In this document: piece after piece, positions 19,152 to 28,193 of the stretch
Numbering within the stretch: position 1 is the stretch's first letter
How the letters are laid out: every line of letters begins with the position of its first letter
Assembly: GCF_007997035.1 (NCBI RefSeq)
Contig: NZ_VOSS01000078.1
Coordinates: 1-64,000, forward strand
Length of the DNA: 64,000 nucleotides
Reading direction: 5' to 3'
DNA from: Ralstonia sp. TCR112
Lineage (GTDB): Bacteria > Pseudomonadota > Gammaproteobacteria > Burkholderiales > Burkholderiaceae
Program-made: the position numbers and the translations under genes
Notes under the pieces: generated by a model
The model's database searches: none
The model's input: only the letters and a program-made list of their open reading frames with translations
Told to the model about the DNA's origin: nothing

Positions 19152-19889
19152 ATGAAACAGAAAACCAGCGCACTCAAGACATGGTTCCTGACCGGTCTTC
19201 TGGTGCTTGTCCCGCTTGCGATCACGCTGTGGGTGCTGTCGCTCATCATCGGCACGATGGACCAGAGCCTGGCGCTGCTGCCCTCGGCATGGCAGCCGGA
19301 TCAGCTGTTTGGCCGGCGCATTCCCGGCGTGGGCGCGATTCTCACGCTGGCGTTCATCCTGATCGTGGGCGTGCTGGCGCACAACTTCATCGGCCAGAAG
19401 CTGGTGACGTGGTGGGAAGCGCTCGTGGGCCGCATTCCCGTGGTCGGCCCGATCTATTCGAGCGTGAAGCAGGTGTCCGACACGCTGCTGTCGTCCAACG
19501 GCAATGCATTCCGCAAGGCGCTGCTGGTGCAGTATCCGCGTGAAGGCTCCTGGACGATCGCCTTCCTGACCGGCCGCCCTGGCGGTGATGTCGAGAACCA
19601 CCTGCAAGGCGAGTACGTCAGTGTGTACGTGCCGACCACGCCCAACCCGACGTCGGGTTTCTTCCTGATGATGCCCAAGGCCGACACCATCGAGCTGGAC
19701 ATGACGGTGGACGCGGCGCTCAAGTACATCGTGTCGATGGGTGTGGTGGCGCCTGAAGCGCTGCCGCGCCGCATGGACCCGCCCGATGCCTCTCAACAGA
19801 CGGAGGACCGGTCGCCGGCTCAAGGGCCGCGCGACCCTTCGAATCCGACCGCGCTGCCTGCAGAGGGCGGCGCCATCGCGGCACCCTGA
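19152..19889 (+). CDS. DUF502 family inner-membrane protein
   Basis: A 245-residue protein with two N-terminal membrane helices (WFLTGLLVLVPLAITLWVL and VGAILTLAFILIVGVLAHNF), then GRIPVVGPIYSSVKQV and PTTPNPTSGFFLMMPK, the diagnostic DUF502 blocks. The C-terminal 45 residues are Pro/Ala-rich and unconserved. Start: ATG at 19152, 31 nt after fmdB. The fmdB-DUF502-aspS order is common in betaproteobacteria. No function has been assigned to the family that I can name. Confidence 0.88.
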   Translation: MKQKTSALKTWFLTGLLVLVPLAITLWVLSLIIGTMDQSLALLPSAWQPDQLFGRRIPGVGAILTLAFILIVGVLAHNFIGQKLVTWWEALVGRIPVVGPIYSSVKQVSDTLLSSNGNAFRKALLVQYPREGSWTIAFLTGRPGGDVENHLQGEYVSVYVPTTPNPTSGFFLMMPKADTIELDMTVDAALKYIVSMGVVAPEALPRRMDPPDASQQTEDRSPAQGPRDPSNPTALPAEGGAIAAP

Positions 19890-19985
19890 GCCGGCGACAG
19901 AACGAAGTCGAATCGACGCCGGCCCCCCCAATCAACTTTCACGCGCGACGCTGTAGTGGCGGCGCGCTTCGCGGAAAACCACAAC

Positions 19986-21812
19986 ATGCAAATGCGTACT
20001 CAATACTGCGGTCAGGTCACCGAACAACTGCTCGGCCAGAGCGTTACGCTGTCGGGCTGGGCCCATCGTCGTCGTGACCACGGTGGCGTGATCTTCATCG
20101 ATCTGCGCGACCGTGAAGGCCTGGTGCAGGTCGTCTGCGACCCGGACCGCCCGGAGATGTTCAAGGTGGCCGAAGGCGTGCGCAACGAGTTCTGCCTGCA
20201 GGTGAAGGGCGTCGTGCGCGCCCGTCCGGAAGGCACCACCAACGCCAACCTGACCAGCGGCAAGGTCGAAGTGCTGTGCCACGAGCTGACGGTGCTCAAC
20301 GCCTCCGTCACGCCGCCGTTCCAGCTGGACGACGACAACCTGTCGGAAACCACGCGTCTGACGCATCGCGTGCTGGACCTGCGCCGCCCGCAAATGCAGT
20401 ACAACCTGCGCCTGCGCTACAAGGTCGCGATGGAAGTGCGCAAGTACCTGGACGACAAGGGCTTCATCGACATCGAAACGCCGATGCTGACCAAGAGCAC
20501 GCCGGAAGGCGCGCGCGACTATCTGGTGCCGTCGCGCGTGAACGCCGGCCAGTTCTTCGCGCTGCCGCAGTCGCCGCAGCTCTTCAAGCAGATGCTGATG
20601 GTGTCGGGCTTCGACCGTTACTACCAGATCACCAAGTGCTTCCGCGACGAAGACCTGCGTGCCGACCGCCAGCCCGAATTCACCCAGATCGACTGCGAAA
20701 CGTCGTTCCTGACGGAGCAGGAGATTCGCGACCTGTTTGAAGAAATGATCCGCACGGTGTTCAAGAACACCATGTCGGTCGAGCTGGACGCCAAGTTCCC
20801 GGTGATGGAGTTCCGCGAGGCGATGGCCCGCTTCGGTTCGGACAAGCCCGACCTGCGCGTCAAGCTGGAATTCACCGAACTGACCGACGCCATGAAGGAC
20901 GTCGACTTCAAGGTGTTCTCGGGCCCGGCCAACGCTGAAGGCGGCCGCGTCGTGGCACTGCGCGTCCCGGGCGGTGCTTCGCTGTCGCGTGGCGATATCG
21001 ACGCGTACACGAAGTTCGTCGAAATCTACGGTGCCAAGGGCCTGGCCTGGATCAAGGTCAACGAAGTGGCCAAGGGCCGCGACGGCCTGCAATCGCCGAT
21101 CGTGAAGAACCTGCACGACGCGGCCATCGCCGAGATTCTGAAGCGCAGCGGCGCACAGGATGGCGACATCCTCTTCTTCGGCGCCGACCGCGCCAAGGTG
21201 GTCAACGACGCGATGGGTGCGCTGCGCCTGAAGGTCGGCCATTCGGACTTCGCCAAGAACACCGGCCTGTTCGAAGACGCCTGGAAGCCGCTGTGGGTGA
21301 TCGACTTCCCGATGTTCGAGTACGACGAGGAAGACGCGCGCTGGGTGGCCATGCACCATCCGTTCACGAGCCCGAAGGACGAGCACCTGGAATACCTGGA
21401 AACCGATCCGGGCAAGTGCATTGCCAAGGCTTACGACATGGTGCTCAACGGCTGGGAAATCGGCGGCGGCTCGGTGCGGATCTACCGCGAAGAAGTGCAG
21501 AGCAAGGTGTTCCGTGCGCTGAAGATCAACGATGAGGAAGCGCGTGCCAAGTTCGGCTTCCTGCTCGACGCACTGCAGTACGGCGCGCCCCCGCACGGCG
21601 GTATCGCGTTCGGTCTGGACCGCGTCGTCACGATGATGGCCGGTGCGGATTCGATTCGCGACGTGATCGCCTTCCCGAAGACGCAGCGTGCGCAGGATCT
21701 GCTCACGCAGGCACCGAGCCCGGTCGACGAAAAGCAATTGCGCGAACTGCACATCCGCCTGCGCGCCGCCGAGGCCAAGGTCGCTGCGCCGACGGCTGCA
21801 ACGACTGCCTGA
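19986..21812 (+). CDS. aspS: Aspartyl-tRNA synthetase (bacterial type)
   Basis: Class IIb synthetase of 608 residues that charges tRNA with aspartate. OB-fold anticodon-binding domain first ([24 protein letters not shown] in part), class II motif 2 [14 protein letters not shown] near residue 220, the bacterial GAD insertion in the middle, and motif 3 [13 protein letters not shown] near the end. In many betaproteobacteria AspRS is non-discriminating and also makes Asp-tRNA-Asn; whether that applies here needs a check for asnS and gatCAB elsewhere. I start at the ATG at 19986; the ATG at 19992 (MRTQYCG) is equally possible. A strong terminator follows. Confidence 0.97.
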   Translation: MQMRTQYCGQVTEQLLGQSVTLSGWAHRRRDHGGVIFIDLRDREGLVQVVCDPDRPEMFKVAEGVRNEFCLQVKGVVRARPEGTTNANLTSGKVEVLCHELTVLNASVTPPFQLDDDNLSETTRLTHRVLDLRRPQMQYNLRLRYKVAMEVRKYLDDKGFIDIETPMLTKSTPEGARDYLVPSRVNAGQFFALPQSPQLFKQMLMVSGFDRYYQITKCFRDEDLRADRQPEFTQIDCETSFLTEQEIRDLFEEMIRTVFKNTMSVELDAKFPVMEFREAMARFGSDKPDLRVKLEFTELTDAMKDVDFKVFSGPANAEGGRVVALRVPGGASLSRGDIDAYTKFVEIYGAKGLAWIKVNEVAKGRDGLQSPIVKNLHDAAIAEILKRSGAQDGDILFFGADRAKVVNDAMGALRLKVGHSDFAKNTGLFEDAWKPLWVIDFPMFEYDEEDARWVAMHHPFTSPKDEHLEYLETDPGKCIAKAYDMVLNGWEIGGGSVRIYREEVQSKVFRALKINDEEARAKFGFLLDALQYGAPPHGGIAFGLDRVVTMMAGADSIRDVIAFPKTQRAQDLLTQAPSPVDEKQLRELHIRLRAAEAKVAAPTAATTA

Positions 21813-21835
21813 GCACCCGCGCTGACGCTCCACGA

Positions 21836-21875
21836 CAAACCGCGCCGCCTGACAAGGGCGGCGCGGTTTGTTTTT
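21836..21875 (+). terminator. Rho-independent terminator of aspS
   Basis: Perfect 14-bp stem (21836-21849 with 21857-21870), 7-nt loop TGACAAG, then TTTTT. The strongest terminator of the window's first third. Confidence 0.95.
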
Positions 21876-21960
21876 GGGCGCCTTCCATTGGGAACATTGG
21901 CTGCTAAACCGAATCTTTCGTTTCTGTCACGTTGGGTGGCAACGAAGGAGGAGTGTTTAG

Positions 21961-22821
21961 ATGGACTACATCGACTTTGCCCGCACATGGGTCGTCGCCC
22001 ACGCGGAGTTCCTGCTGACGTGGCTGATCGCCGCGCTGGTGGTGATGCTGCTGGCCTGGATCGAAATCCGCCGCGCCACGCGACGCGCCGCCATCGCGAT
22101 GACCGAGGCTGTGGCCACCACGGTTGCGGCCTGCGTGCCCGAAATTGCAGCAGCGGCGCAGAGCGCACATCCCGGCGGCCCCGCATCGGCGGCGTCTCCG
22201 GGTTTGGCGGAGGCAATGCGCGCGCTGGGTCACCTTGCAGCGGAGCGGATGCGTTGGCTGCACGCGGTCGCCAACCTGCGTTTGCCTGAGACGGCATTGC
22301 CGCCAGCCGCACCCGGCATGCCGGTGCATCCGCTCATCTACGACGCGCCGCGCCCGCTCGCTGAAGCTCACTTGGCGGCAGAACTCCGCTTTGCGGAGCA
22401 CGCGCGCGTTTTGCAGGCCGAACGCCGAGCACTGCAAGCGCTGGAAGCCGCCGAGCGTGAGGGCACCAGCGAACTGCACCGCATCGAGCGCGAAACCTCG
22501 GCCATCGTTGAACGCTTCGACCAGGCCAACGCGCAATCGGAGCAGACCGATGTGCAGCGCTTCCTGATCCAGAAATTCAACACGCTGGGCAATCGCGAAC
22601 GCGAGTTGACCACGCAGCTCGCTGCGCTGCGCCAACAACTCGGCGAGCGTACGGAGGCGTTGTGGGCCCAATCGCAGCGCGCGGCCGATGACTATGCCGC
22701 GATGCTCGATCCGCTGCTCGCTGTGGCCCGCCGCGAGCTGGGTCACGAAACCGAGACGGATGAGGCGGCGCTGTGGCTCGCCCGCACGCGCTCGGGTCAG
22801 GGGCCGCTGCGCGCTGCCTGA
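21961..22821 (+). CDS. Unknown membrane-anchored coiled-coil protein
   Basis: I do not recognise a family. The 286-residue product has one N-terminal membrane helix (AEFLLTWLIAALVVMLLAW, residues about 16-34), then a basic patch (RRATRR). An Ala-rich region follows, and a long Glu/Arg/Gln-rich segment (residues about 140-260) that looks like a continuous coiled coil facing the cytoplasm. The start is well supported by AAGGAGGAG 8 nt upstream of the ATG. It lies between the aspS terminator and nudB, in the same direction. The layout suggests a membrane-tethered scaffold, but that is only an inference from shape. Confidence 0.7.
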   Translation: MDYIDFARTWVVAHAEFLLTWLIAALVVMLLAWIEIRRATRRAAIAMTEAVATTVAACVPEIAAAAQSAHPGGPASAASPGLAEAMRALGHLAAERMRWLHAVANLRLPETALPPAAPGMPVHPLIYDAPRPLAEAHLAAELRFAEHARVLQAERRALQALEAAEREGTSELHRIERETSAIVERFDQANAQSEQTDVQRFLIQKFNTLGNRERELTTQLAALRQQLGERTEALWAQSQRAADDYAAMLDPLLAVARRELGHETETDEAALWLARTRSGQGPLRAA

Positions 22822-22937
22822 TCGCTGCCGCGGCATGGCAGCGCGACGAGCGTCACGGTGGCACGCTTCTGGCTGCGGTAAGCTATTGCCTTGCAGCGCG
22901 ATCGCGCCGTCATCGAAGCACGCAGCAACCCACGCCC

Positions 22938-23423
22938 ATGCCGCACAAGATTCCCGTCTCCGTTCTCGTCGTCATTCACACGCCCGATTTGCATGTGTTG
23001 GTGATGGAGCGGGCAGATCATCCGGGTTTCTGGCAATCCGTGACGGGCAGTTGCGACGCAGTTGACGAACCCTTGGTCGATACGGCCGCCCGGGAGGTGC
23101 TGGAAGAAACCGGCATCGACGCGGCCCAGCATCATCTGATCGACTGGGGCCACCACATCGAATACGAAATCTACCCACACTGGCGGCATCGCTACGCGCC
23201 GGGCATCACGCGCAACACGGAGCATTGGTTCGGCCTGCTGGTGAGCGGCAAGGTGCCGGTGCGGATGTCTCCGCGCGAGCATGTGCAGGCCGAGTGGTTG
23301 CCTTACCGAGAGGCCGCCGCGCGATGCTTCTCGCGCAGCAATGCCGAGGCCATCCTGCAGCTGCCCGAACGCCTCGCTGCCTATCATGCTCGTCAGGCGG
23401 CGCTGACAAAGGACCAGGCCTGA
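22938..23423 (+). CDS. nudB: Dihydroneopterin triphosphate diphosphatase (Nudix)
   Basis: A 161-residue Nudix hydrolase that removes pyrophosphate from dihydroneopterin triphosphate in folate synthesis. The NudB-like N-terminus IPVSVLVVIHTPDLHVLVMER, the FWQSVTGS entry and the Nudix core with REVLEETGI (near residue 55) are present. In the Nudix box the spacing between the first Gly and the first Glu is one residue longer than the consensus, while the E-x7-REVLEE catalytic part is intact. The ending EWLPYREAAARCFSRSNAEAI is typical of NudB. The stop is 1 nt before the next ATG, so the three following genes form an operon. Confidence 0.88.
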   Translation: MPHKIPVSVLVVIHTPDLHVLVMERADHPGFWQSVTGSCDAVDEPLVDTAAREVLEETGIDAAQHHLIDWGHHIEYEIYPHWRHRYAPGITRNTEHWFGLLVSGKVPVRMSPREHVQAEWLPYREAAARCFSRSNAEAILQLPERLAAYHARQAALTKDQA

Positions 23424-23424
23424 G

Positions 23425-24171
23425 ATGCTGCGTTTGCGCGTTGCCACCTACAACATCCACAAGGGCGTGACAGGCATCGCCCGGCGCGTGCGCGTGCATG
23501 ACGTGCGGCAGGGCCTGCATACGATGGACGCCGACATCGTCTTCCTGCAGGAGGTACAGGACCGCAACGACCGCCTGGTCGCCGCCGAGCTGTTCGATCC
23601 GAACTACACGCAGCTGCGCTACCTGGCCACCGACGTCTATCCGCACACGGTCTATGGCCGCAACGCCGTCTACGAGCACGGCCACCACGGCAACGCCATC
23701 CTGTCGCGGTTTCCGATCCTGCTGTCGGAAAATCTCGATATCTCCGACCACCGTTTCGAGCAGCGCGGCCTGCTGCACGCCGTAACCGATCTCGGCTTTG
23801 GCGAGGTGCATTTGCTCTGCGCGCACTTCGGCTTGTTTGCACGCAGCCGGCAGCGGCAGGCGGAGGCGCTCGTCGACCGCGTGCGTTCCGTCGTGCCACC
23901 TGATGCGCCGCTTGTGGTGGCGGGTGACTTCAACGATTGGAACAACCGCCTCGATCGCATGATTTGCCAGGCGCTTGGTGCGACCGAAGTGGCCGACAAG
24001 GCTGCCGATGCGCGCCCGGTCCGCACCTTCCCGAGCCATATGCCGTGGCTGCGGCTGGACCGCATCTACGTACGCGGTTTCGATATCGAACGTGCGCACG
24101 CGCTGACCGGCCGCGAATGGGCTCAGCGCTCCGACCACGTGCCCCTGCTGGCTGAATTGGCACATCCATGA
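23425..24171 (+). CDS. Endonuclease/exonuclease/phosphatase family protein
   Basis: A 248-residue EEP-fold hydrolase. Catalytic landmarks: ATYNIHKG (Asn metal site) at residues 7-14, FLQEVQ (Glu ligand) near 40, GNAILSRFPI, VVAGDFNDW (Asp-x-Asn) near 169 and SDHVPLLAE (the His/Asp pair) at the end. It starts 1 nt after nudB and overlaps the clsB start by ATGA, so it is in one operon with a cardiolipin synthase. The same pairing is frequent in proteobacteria and suggests a phospholipid-related role, which is inference. Confidence 0.88.
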   Translation: MLRLRVATYNIHKGVTGIARRVRVHDVRQGLHTMDADIVFLQEVQDRNDRLVAAELFDPNYTQLRYLATDVYPHTVYGRNAVYEHGHHGNAILSRFPILLSENLDISDHRFEQRGLLHAVTDLGFGEVHLLCAHFGLFARSRQRQAEALVDRVRSVVPPDAPLVVAGDFNDWNNRLDRMICQALGATEVADKAADARPVRTFPSHMPWLRLDRIYVRGFDIERAHALTGREWAQRSDHVPLLAELAHP

Positions 24172-25436
24172 AGGTCGTGCGCGATGCAGGGCCGCTGCGC
24201 TCCGAGTGGCGGCGGGGTAAGCCCCTGCCGGGCAACGACGTCGACCTGCTGTGCGGCGGCGCCGAGTTTTTCCCCGCATTGATCGAAGCCATCGATGCCG
24301 CGCAACGCCGCGTCGCGCTCGAAACCTATATCTACACCGACGACGCCACCGCGCACAGCGTGACCGAAGCGCTCGCCCGTGCAGCGCGGCGCGGTGTGGA
24401 TGTCCACCTCACCATCGACGGTTTCGGCACCGGCCTGTTGCCCGCGAACATCGCCGCGATGCTGGAAGGGGCGGGTGTGCGTCTGCGCATCTATCGTCCG
24501 GTACGCGGTTTCCGCCTGCAGCGCCGCCACTTGCGACGGCTGCATCGCAAGATCGCCGTCATCGACGACGACGTGGCCTTCGTGGGCGGCATCAATATCA
24601 TTGACGACCTGAATCACGCGCCGTTTCATGACGCCGCGCTCGGCCCGCGTTACGACTTCGCGGTGCGGGTGCGCGGGCCGCTGGTCGCGCAGATTGCGCT
24701 GACCGTTGACCGGCTCTGGTGGCAGATGGGCGTGCGCGCCGGTATGCGCGAGGTGGGCGTCACGGGCGTCGCCGCTGAGTTTCCGGTGATGACGGATACG
24801 CCGCGGCCACGGCATCGCGGCGCCTCGGGGCGAGAAAGTGAACGCGCGCCCGGAACCGTGTTGGCTTCGCTGGTGCTGCGTGACAACGTCCGCAACCGTC
24901 GCGCGATCGAACGCGAATATCTGCGCGCGCTAGGCACGGCGCGGCACGAGGTGATCATCGCCAACGCGTACTTCCTGCCGGGCGTGCGTTTCATGCGTGC
25001 ACTGGCCGCATGCCGACAGCGCGGTGTGCGCGTGCGGCTGTTGCTGCAGGGCCAGGTCGAATACCGGTTGCAGCACTACGCAACGCGTTCGCTGTATCAC
25101 ATGCTGCTGCGCGACAACGTCGAGATCTACGAATACACCGCCAGCTTCCTGCATGCCAAGGTGGCCGTGGTGGATGACCGCTGGGCGACGGTGGGCTCCA
25201 GCAACATCGATCCATTCAGCCTGCTGCTGGCGCGCGAAGCCAACGTGGTCGCGTGGGACGCCACCGTGGCCAACGAACTGCGTGGCGCGTTGGAAGATGC
25301 CATCGCCCATCACGCACGCCGCGTTCTGGCCGACGCGCACGCTGCACGCCGGTGGTGGTGGCGCCTGGCAGATTGGTGCGCCTATCGGCTCGTGCGCCTT
25401 GGCGTCGTCATCAGCGGGCGCGCAGCACAGTATTAG
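24168..25436 (+). CDS. clsB: Cardiolipin synthase B (phospholipase D superfamily)
   Basis: A 422-residue PLD-type enzyme that makes cardiolipin by transphosphatidylation at the inner membrane. Two HKD motifs are seen: HRKIAVIDDDVAFVGGINI (near residue 126) and HAKVAVVDDRWATVGSSNID (near 329). The absence of the two N-terminal membrane helices seen in ClsA fits the ClsB form. Start ATG overlaps the upstream stop (ATGA). The C-terminus ends in an Arg/Trp-rich amphipathic stretch that could bind membrane. Confidence 0.92.
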   Translation: MKVVRDAGPLRSEWRRGKPLPGNDVDLLCGGAEFFPALIEAIDAAQRRVALETYIYTDDATAHSVTEALARAARRGVDVHLTIDGFGTGLLPANIAAMLEGAGVRLRIYRPVRGFRLQRRHLRRLHRKIAVIDDDVAFVGGINIIDDLNHAPFHDAALGPRYDFAVRVRGPLVAQIALTVDRLWWQMGVRAGMREVGVTGVAAEFPVMTDTPRPRHRGASGRESERAPGTVLASLVLRDNVRNRRAIEREYLRALGTARHEVIIANAYFLPGVRFMRALAACRQRGVRVRLLLQGQVEYRLQHYATRSLYHMLLRDNVEIYEYTASFLHAKVAVVDDRWATVGSSNIDPFSLLLAREANVVAWDATVANELRGALEDAIAHHARRVLADAHAARRWWWRLADWCAYRLVRLGVVISGRAAQY

Positions 25437-25481
25437 CGGCACGCATCTAATACCTACAAGAGACAACAAGACGGAGGAGAC

Positions 25482-27146
25482 ATGCAAGTCATCACAACGG
25501 ATGAAGCCGCGCGATTGGTACAGCCGGGATGGACGGTGGCATGCGCGGGGTTTGTCGGCGCCGGCCATGCGGAGGCCGTCACGCATGCGTTGGAGCGCCG
25601 CTTCCTGGCCACCGGCGAGCCGCGCGATCTGACGCTGGTCTACTCCGCCGGACAGGGCGATCGCGCCACGCGCGGTGTCAACCACTTCGGCAATCCCGGG
25701 ATGACGCGCTGTGTGGTCGGTGGCCATTGGCGTTCGGCCACGCGGCTCGCAGACCTGGCGCTTGCCGAGCAGTGCGACGCGTTCAACCTGCCGCAAGGTG
25801 TGCTCACGCATCTGTACCGGGCCATCGCAGGCGGCAAGCCCGGCGTGCTGACGAAGATGGGCCTGCACACCTTCGTCGACCCCCGCACCGAGCTTGACGC
25901 GCGTTACCACGGCGCCGCCATCAACGCCCGTGCCAAAGCGGCGCGTGCTGCGGGCACAGCCTCGTGGGTCGAGTACGAACGCTTTCGCGGCGAAGACTAT
26001 CTCTTTTACCCAAGCTTCCCGCTGCACTGCGTCTTCCTGCGCGGCACCGCCGCTGACCCGCGCGGCAACATCAGCACGCACGAAGAAGCCTTTCATCACG
26101 AGCTGCTGGCCATGGCGCAGGCCGCGCGCACCTCGGGCGGCATCGTCATCGCGCAGGTGCGCCGGCTGGTCGATCGGCATGACAACCTGCAGGCGATCCA
26201 CGTGCCAGGCATCCTCGTCGATTACGTGGTCGTTGCCGAGGATGAAGCCGAACACCAGATGACCTTCGGCGAGGCGTTCAACCCGACTTACATCCGCCCA
26301 TGGCAAGGCGAGGCGATCCAGCTCAAGGAAGACGCCATCGAAGCCAGCGAGGCGCTGGAGACGAGCCAACACGGGGCGCTCGATGCCCGCACGCTGGTGC
26401 AACGCCGCGCCGTGCTGGAACTGATCGCGCAGCAACCGCGCGTCGTGAACCTGGGCGTCGGCATGCCCGCGGCCGTCGGCGCCCTCGCTGAACAGGAAGG
26501 CGCGCGCAGCTTCACCCTTACCGTGGAGGCGGGCCCGATCGGTGGCACACCGGCAGATGGCCTTAGCTTTGGCGCGTCGGCCTACCCCGAAGCCGTGGTG
26601 GACCAGCCCGCGCAGTTCGACTTCTATGAAGGCGGCGGTATCGATCTCGCCATCCTCGGTCTGGCAGAACTGGACGGCGCCGGCAACGTCAATGTCAGCC
26701 TGTTTGGCGAGGGCGGCGATACCGTCGTCGCGGGCGTCGGCGGCTTCATCAACATCACGCAGAGCGCGCGTTCGGTCGTATTCATGGGCACGCTCACCGC
26801 CGGGGGACTCCAGGTCGAAGCCGAAGACGGCAAGCTGCGCATCGTGCGCGAAGGACGGCTCAAGAAGATCGTGCCTGCCGTGTCGCACCTGACCTTCAAC
26901 GGTGAATATGCGGCGCAATCGGGCATTCCCGTGCGCTATGTGACCGAGCGCGCCGTCTTCGAGATGCGCGACGATGGCAGCGGCGCCCGGCGCCTCACGC
27001 TGACGGAAATCGCCCCGGGCATCGACCTGCAGCGTGACGTGTTAGACCAGTGCGCTGCCGCGGTGGCCGTAGCAGCCGACTTGCGGGAAATGGATGCGCG
27101 CATCTTCCGCCGTGGTGCCATGTGTACAGGCATTCCACCGGCCTGA
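25482..27146 (+). CDS. Acyl-CoA:acetate/propionate CoA-transferase (YdiF/Pct-like)
   Basis: A 554-residue family I CoA-transferase in which the alpha and beta halves are fused, as in E. coli YdiF and propionate CoA-transferase. The catalytic glutamate should be E349 in TVEAGPIGG, where a covalent glutamyl-CoA intermediate forms. N-terminal CAGFVGAGHAEAV and VVGGHWRSATRLADLALA are family blocks. A good ribosome-binding site (GGAGGAGAC-like) precedes the ATG. It faces the same way as the beta-oxidation genes that follow the TetR regulator, so it may feed or drain short acyl-CoAs. The exact acyl substrate is not determinable here. Confidence 0.9.
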   Translation: MQVITTDEAARLVQPGWTVACAGFVGAGHAEAVTHALERRFLATGEPRDLTLVYSAGQGDRATRGVNHFGNPGMTRCVVGGHWRSATRLADLALAEQCDAFNLPQGVLTHLYRAIAGGKPGVLTKMGLHTFVDPRTELDARYHGAAINARAKAARAAGTASWVEYERFRGEDYLFYPSFPLHCVFLRGTAADPRGNISTHEEAFHHELLAMAQAARTSGGIVIAQVRRLVDRHDNLQAIHVPGILVDYVVVAEDEAEHQMTFGEAFNPTYIRPWQGEAIQLKEDAIEASEALETSQHGALDARTLVQRRAVLELIAQQPRVVNLGVGMPAAVGALAEQEGARSFTLTVEAGPIGGTPADGLSFGASAYPEAVVDQPAQFDFYEGGGIDLAILGLAELDGAGNVNVSLFGEGGDTVVAGVGGFINITQSARSVVFMGTLTAGGLQVEAEDGKLRIVREGRLKKIVPAVSHLTFNGEYAAQSGIPVRYVTERAVFEMRDDGSGARRLTLTEIAPGIDLQRDVLDQCAAAVAVAADLREMDARIFRRGAMCTGIPPA

Positions 27147-27241
27147 TTTTTTGACCTGTTTATTTACTGATGGGTAGCACTAGAAAACCCCTCCACCATG
27201 CTGCGCAGCTCGCGTTTTATGGGTGCGGCGCACACCCCGCT

Positions 27242-27262
27242 AAGCCTTTTATTTAAAGGCTT
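27242..27262. repeat. Inverted repeat, weak bidirectional terminator candidate
   Basis: AAGCCTTT (27242-27249) / AAAGGCTT (27255-27262) with loop TATTT. There is no proper T-run after the stem in either direction, so termination is uncertain. Confidence 0.4.
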
Positions 27263-27364
27263 TACGGGATTCGCGCTGCACCGCGAAAGATGGCGATTCC
27301 CCATTGCCATTTAGATGCCGCTTTCTAATAAAACACTTGCCGCTCCAAGGGGCCCTGTAAATAA

Positions 27365-27394
27365 TTGAACGACCGTTCGATTTTGGGCTAGAGT
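27365..27394 (+). promoter_or_regulatory. tetR promoter with overlapping perfect dyad operator GAACGACCGTTC
   Basis: GAACG-AC-CGTTC (27367-27378) is a perfect palindrome of the TetR-operator kind. It overlaps TTGAAC (27365-27370), a plausible -35, with TAGAGT (27389-27394) as -10 at an 18-bp spacing. The regulator gene starts 106 nt downstream, so autorepression is likely. Confidence 0.6.
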
Positions 27395-27500
27395 GTTCGC
27401 GCAGGCTGGTTTACAGTCCTGCCCGGCACGCGAAAGGCGCCCTGCAGTAAGCCAATTTTCTCGCGTGTCACGCCCCAGAAAAGAACGGAGAGAAATCATC

Positions 27501-28142
27501 ATGCGTCACCCGACCGCTCGTCTCGAATCGAATCACGCAGCAGCTACGCCGATGCGCAAGGGCGAGCTGACACGTGCAGCGATTCTCGATGCCGCGCTGG
27601 AACTGGCCTCGCGCGACGGACTGGAAGGATTGACGATCGGTGTGCTCGCGGAGCGCATGCAGATGAGCAAGAGCGGGGTGTTCGCGCACTTCGGCTCGCG
27701 TGAGGACCTGCAGGTGGAAGTGGTTCGCGAGTATCACAAACGGTTCGAGCAGGAAGTCTTCTACCCGAGCTTGACGGAACCGCGCGGTCTGCCGCGCCTG
27801 TGGAGCATGGTGCGACGCTGGATGGAGCGCCGCATTCAGGAAGTCACCACGGGCTGCATCTACATCAGCGGCGCGGTGGAGTACGACGATCGTGCCGAAA
27901 GCCCGGTGCGCGACGAACTCGTCAAGAGCGTGACGATCTGGCGTGCAGCATTGGCCCGCGCGATCGCACAGGCAAAGGAAGAAGGCCATCTGCGTGCAGA
28001 AGCGGACCCGCAATTGATGCTCTTCGAGATGTACAGCCTGGAGCTGGGTCTGCATCACGATGCGCGTTTCCTGCGGTTGCCGAACAGTGCCGAACTGGCC
28101 ATGGTGGCGCTCAACAAACTCATTCAGTCTTACCGAACCTGA
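27501..28142 (+). CDS. TetR/AcrR-family regulator, probable repressor of the adjacent acyl-CoA genes
   Basis: A 213-residue regulator. The N-terminal HTH (LTRAAILDAALELASRDGLEGLTIGVLAERM in part, then KSGVFAHFGSREDLQ) is a canonical TetR_N domain. The C-terminal ligand domain (LMLFEMYSLELGLHHDARFL near the end) resembles TetR_C of regulators next to fatty-acid genes. The ATG at 27501 has GGAGAG upstream. A perfect operator-like dyad lies in its own promoter, and the beta-oxidation genes start 51 nt after its stop. Ligand probably an acyl-CoA or fatty acid, by context only. Confidence 0.88.
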   Translation: MRHPTARLESNHAAATPMRKGELTRAAILDAALELASRDGLEGLTIGVLAERMQMSKSGVFAHFGSREDLQVEVVREYHKRFEQEVFYPSLTEPRGLPRLWSMVRRWMERRIQEVTTGCIYISGAVEYDDRAESPVRDELVKSVTIWRAALARAIAQAKEEGHLRAEADPQLMLFEMYSLELGLHHDARFLRLPNSAELAMVALNKLIQSYRT

Positions 28143-28193
28143 CGCGGCATCGCACACCTAGCGGTCGCGCAGTACACACCAAGGAGTTGCAAG

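Larger units (their letters stand above)
27147..27500. other. 354-nt intergenic region between CoA-transferase and TetR genes
   Basis: No gene seen. It holds a short inverted repeat (27242-27262), an AT-richer stretch than its surroundings, and the promoter/operator of the tetR gene (27365-27394). Confidence 0.7.

Noticed and set aside
27242-27262. Full intrinsic terminator for the CoA-transferase gene
   Set aside because: Stem is short and no T-run follows; recorded only as an inverted repeat.
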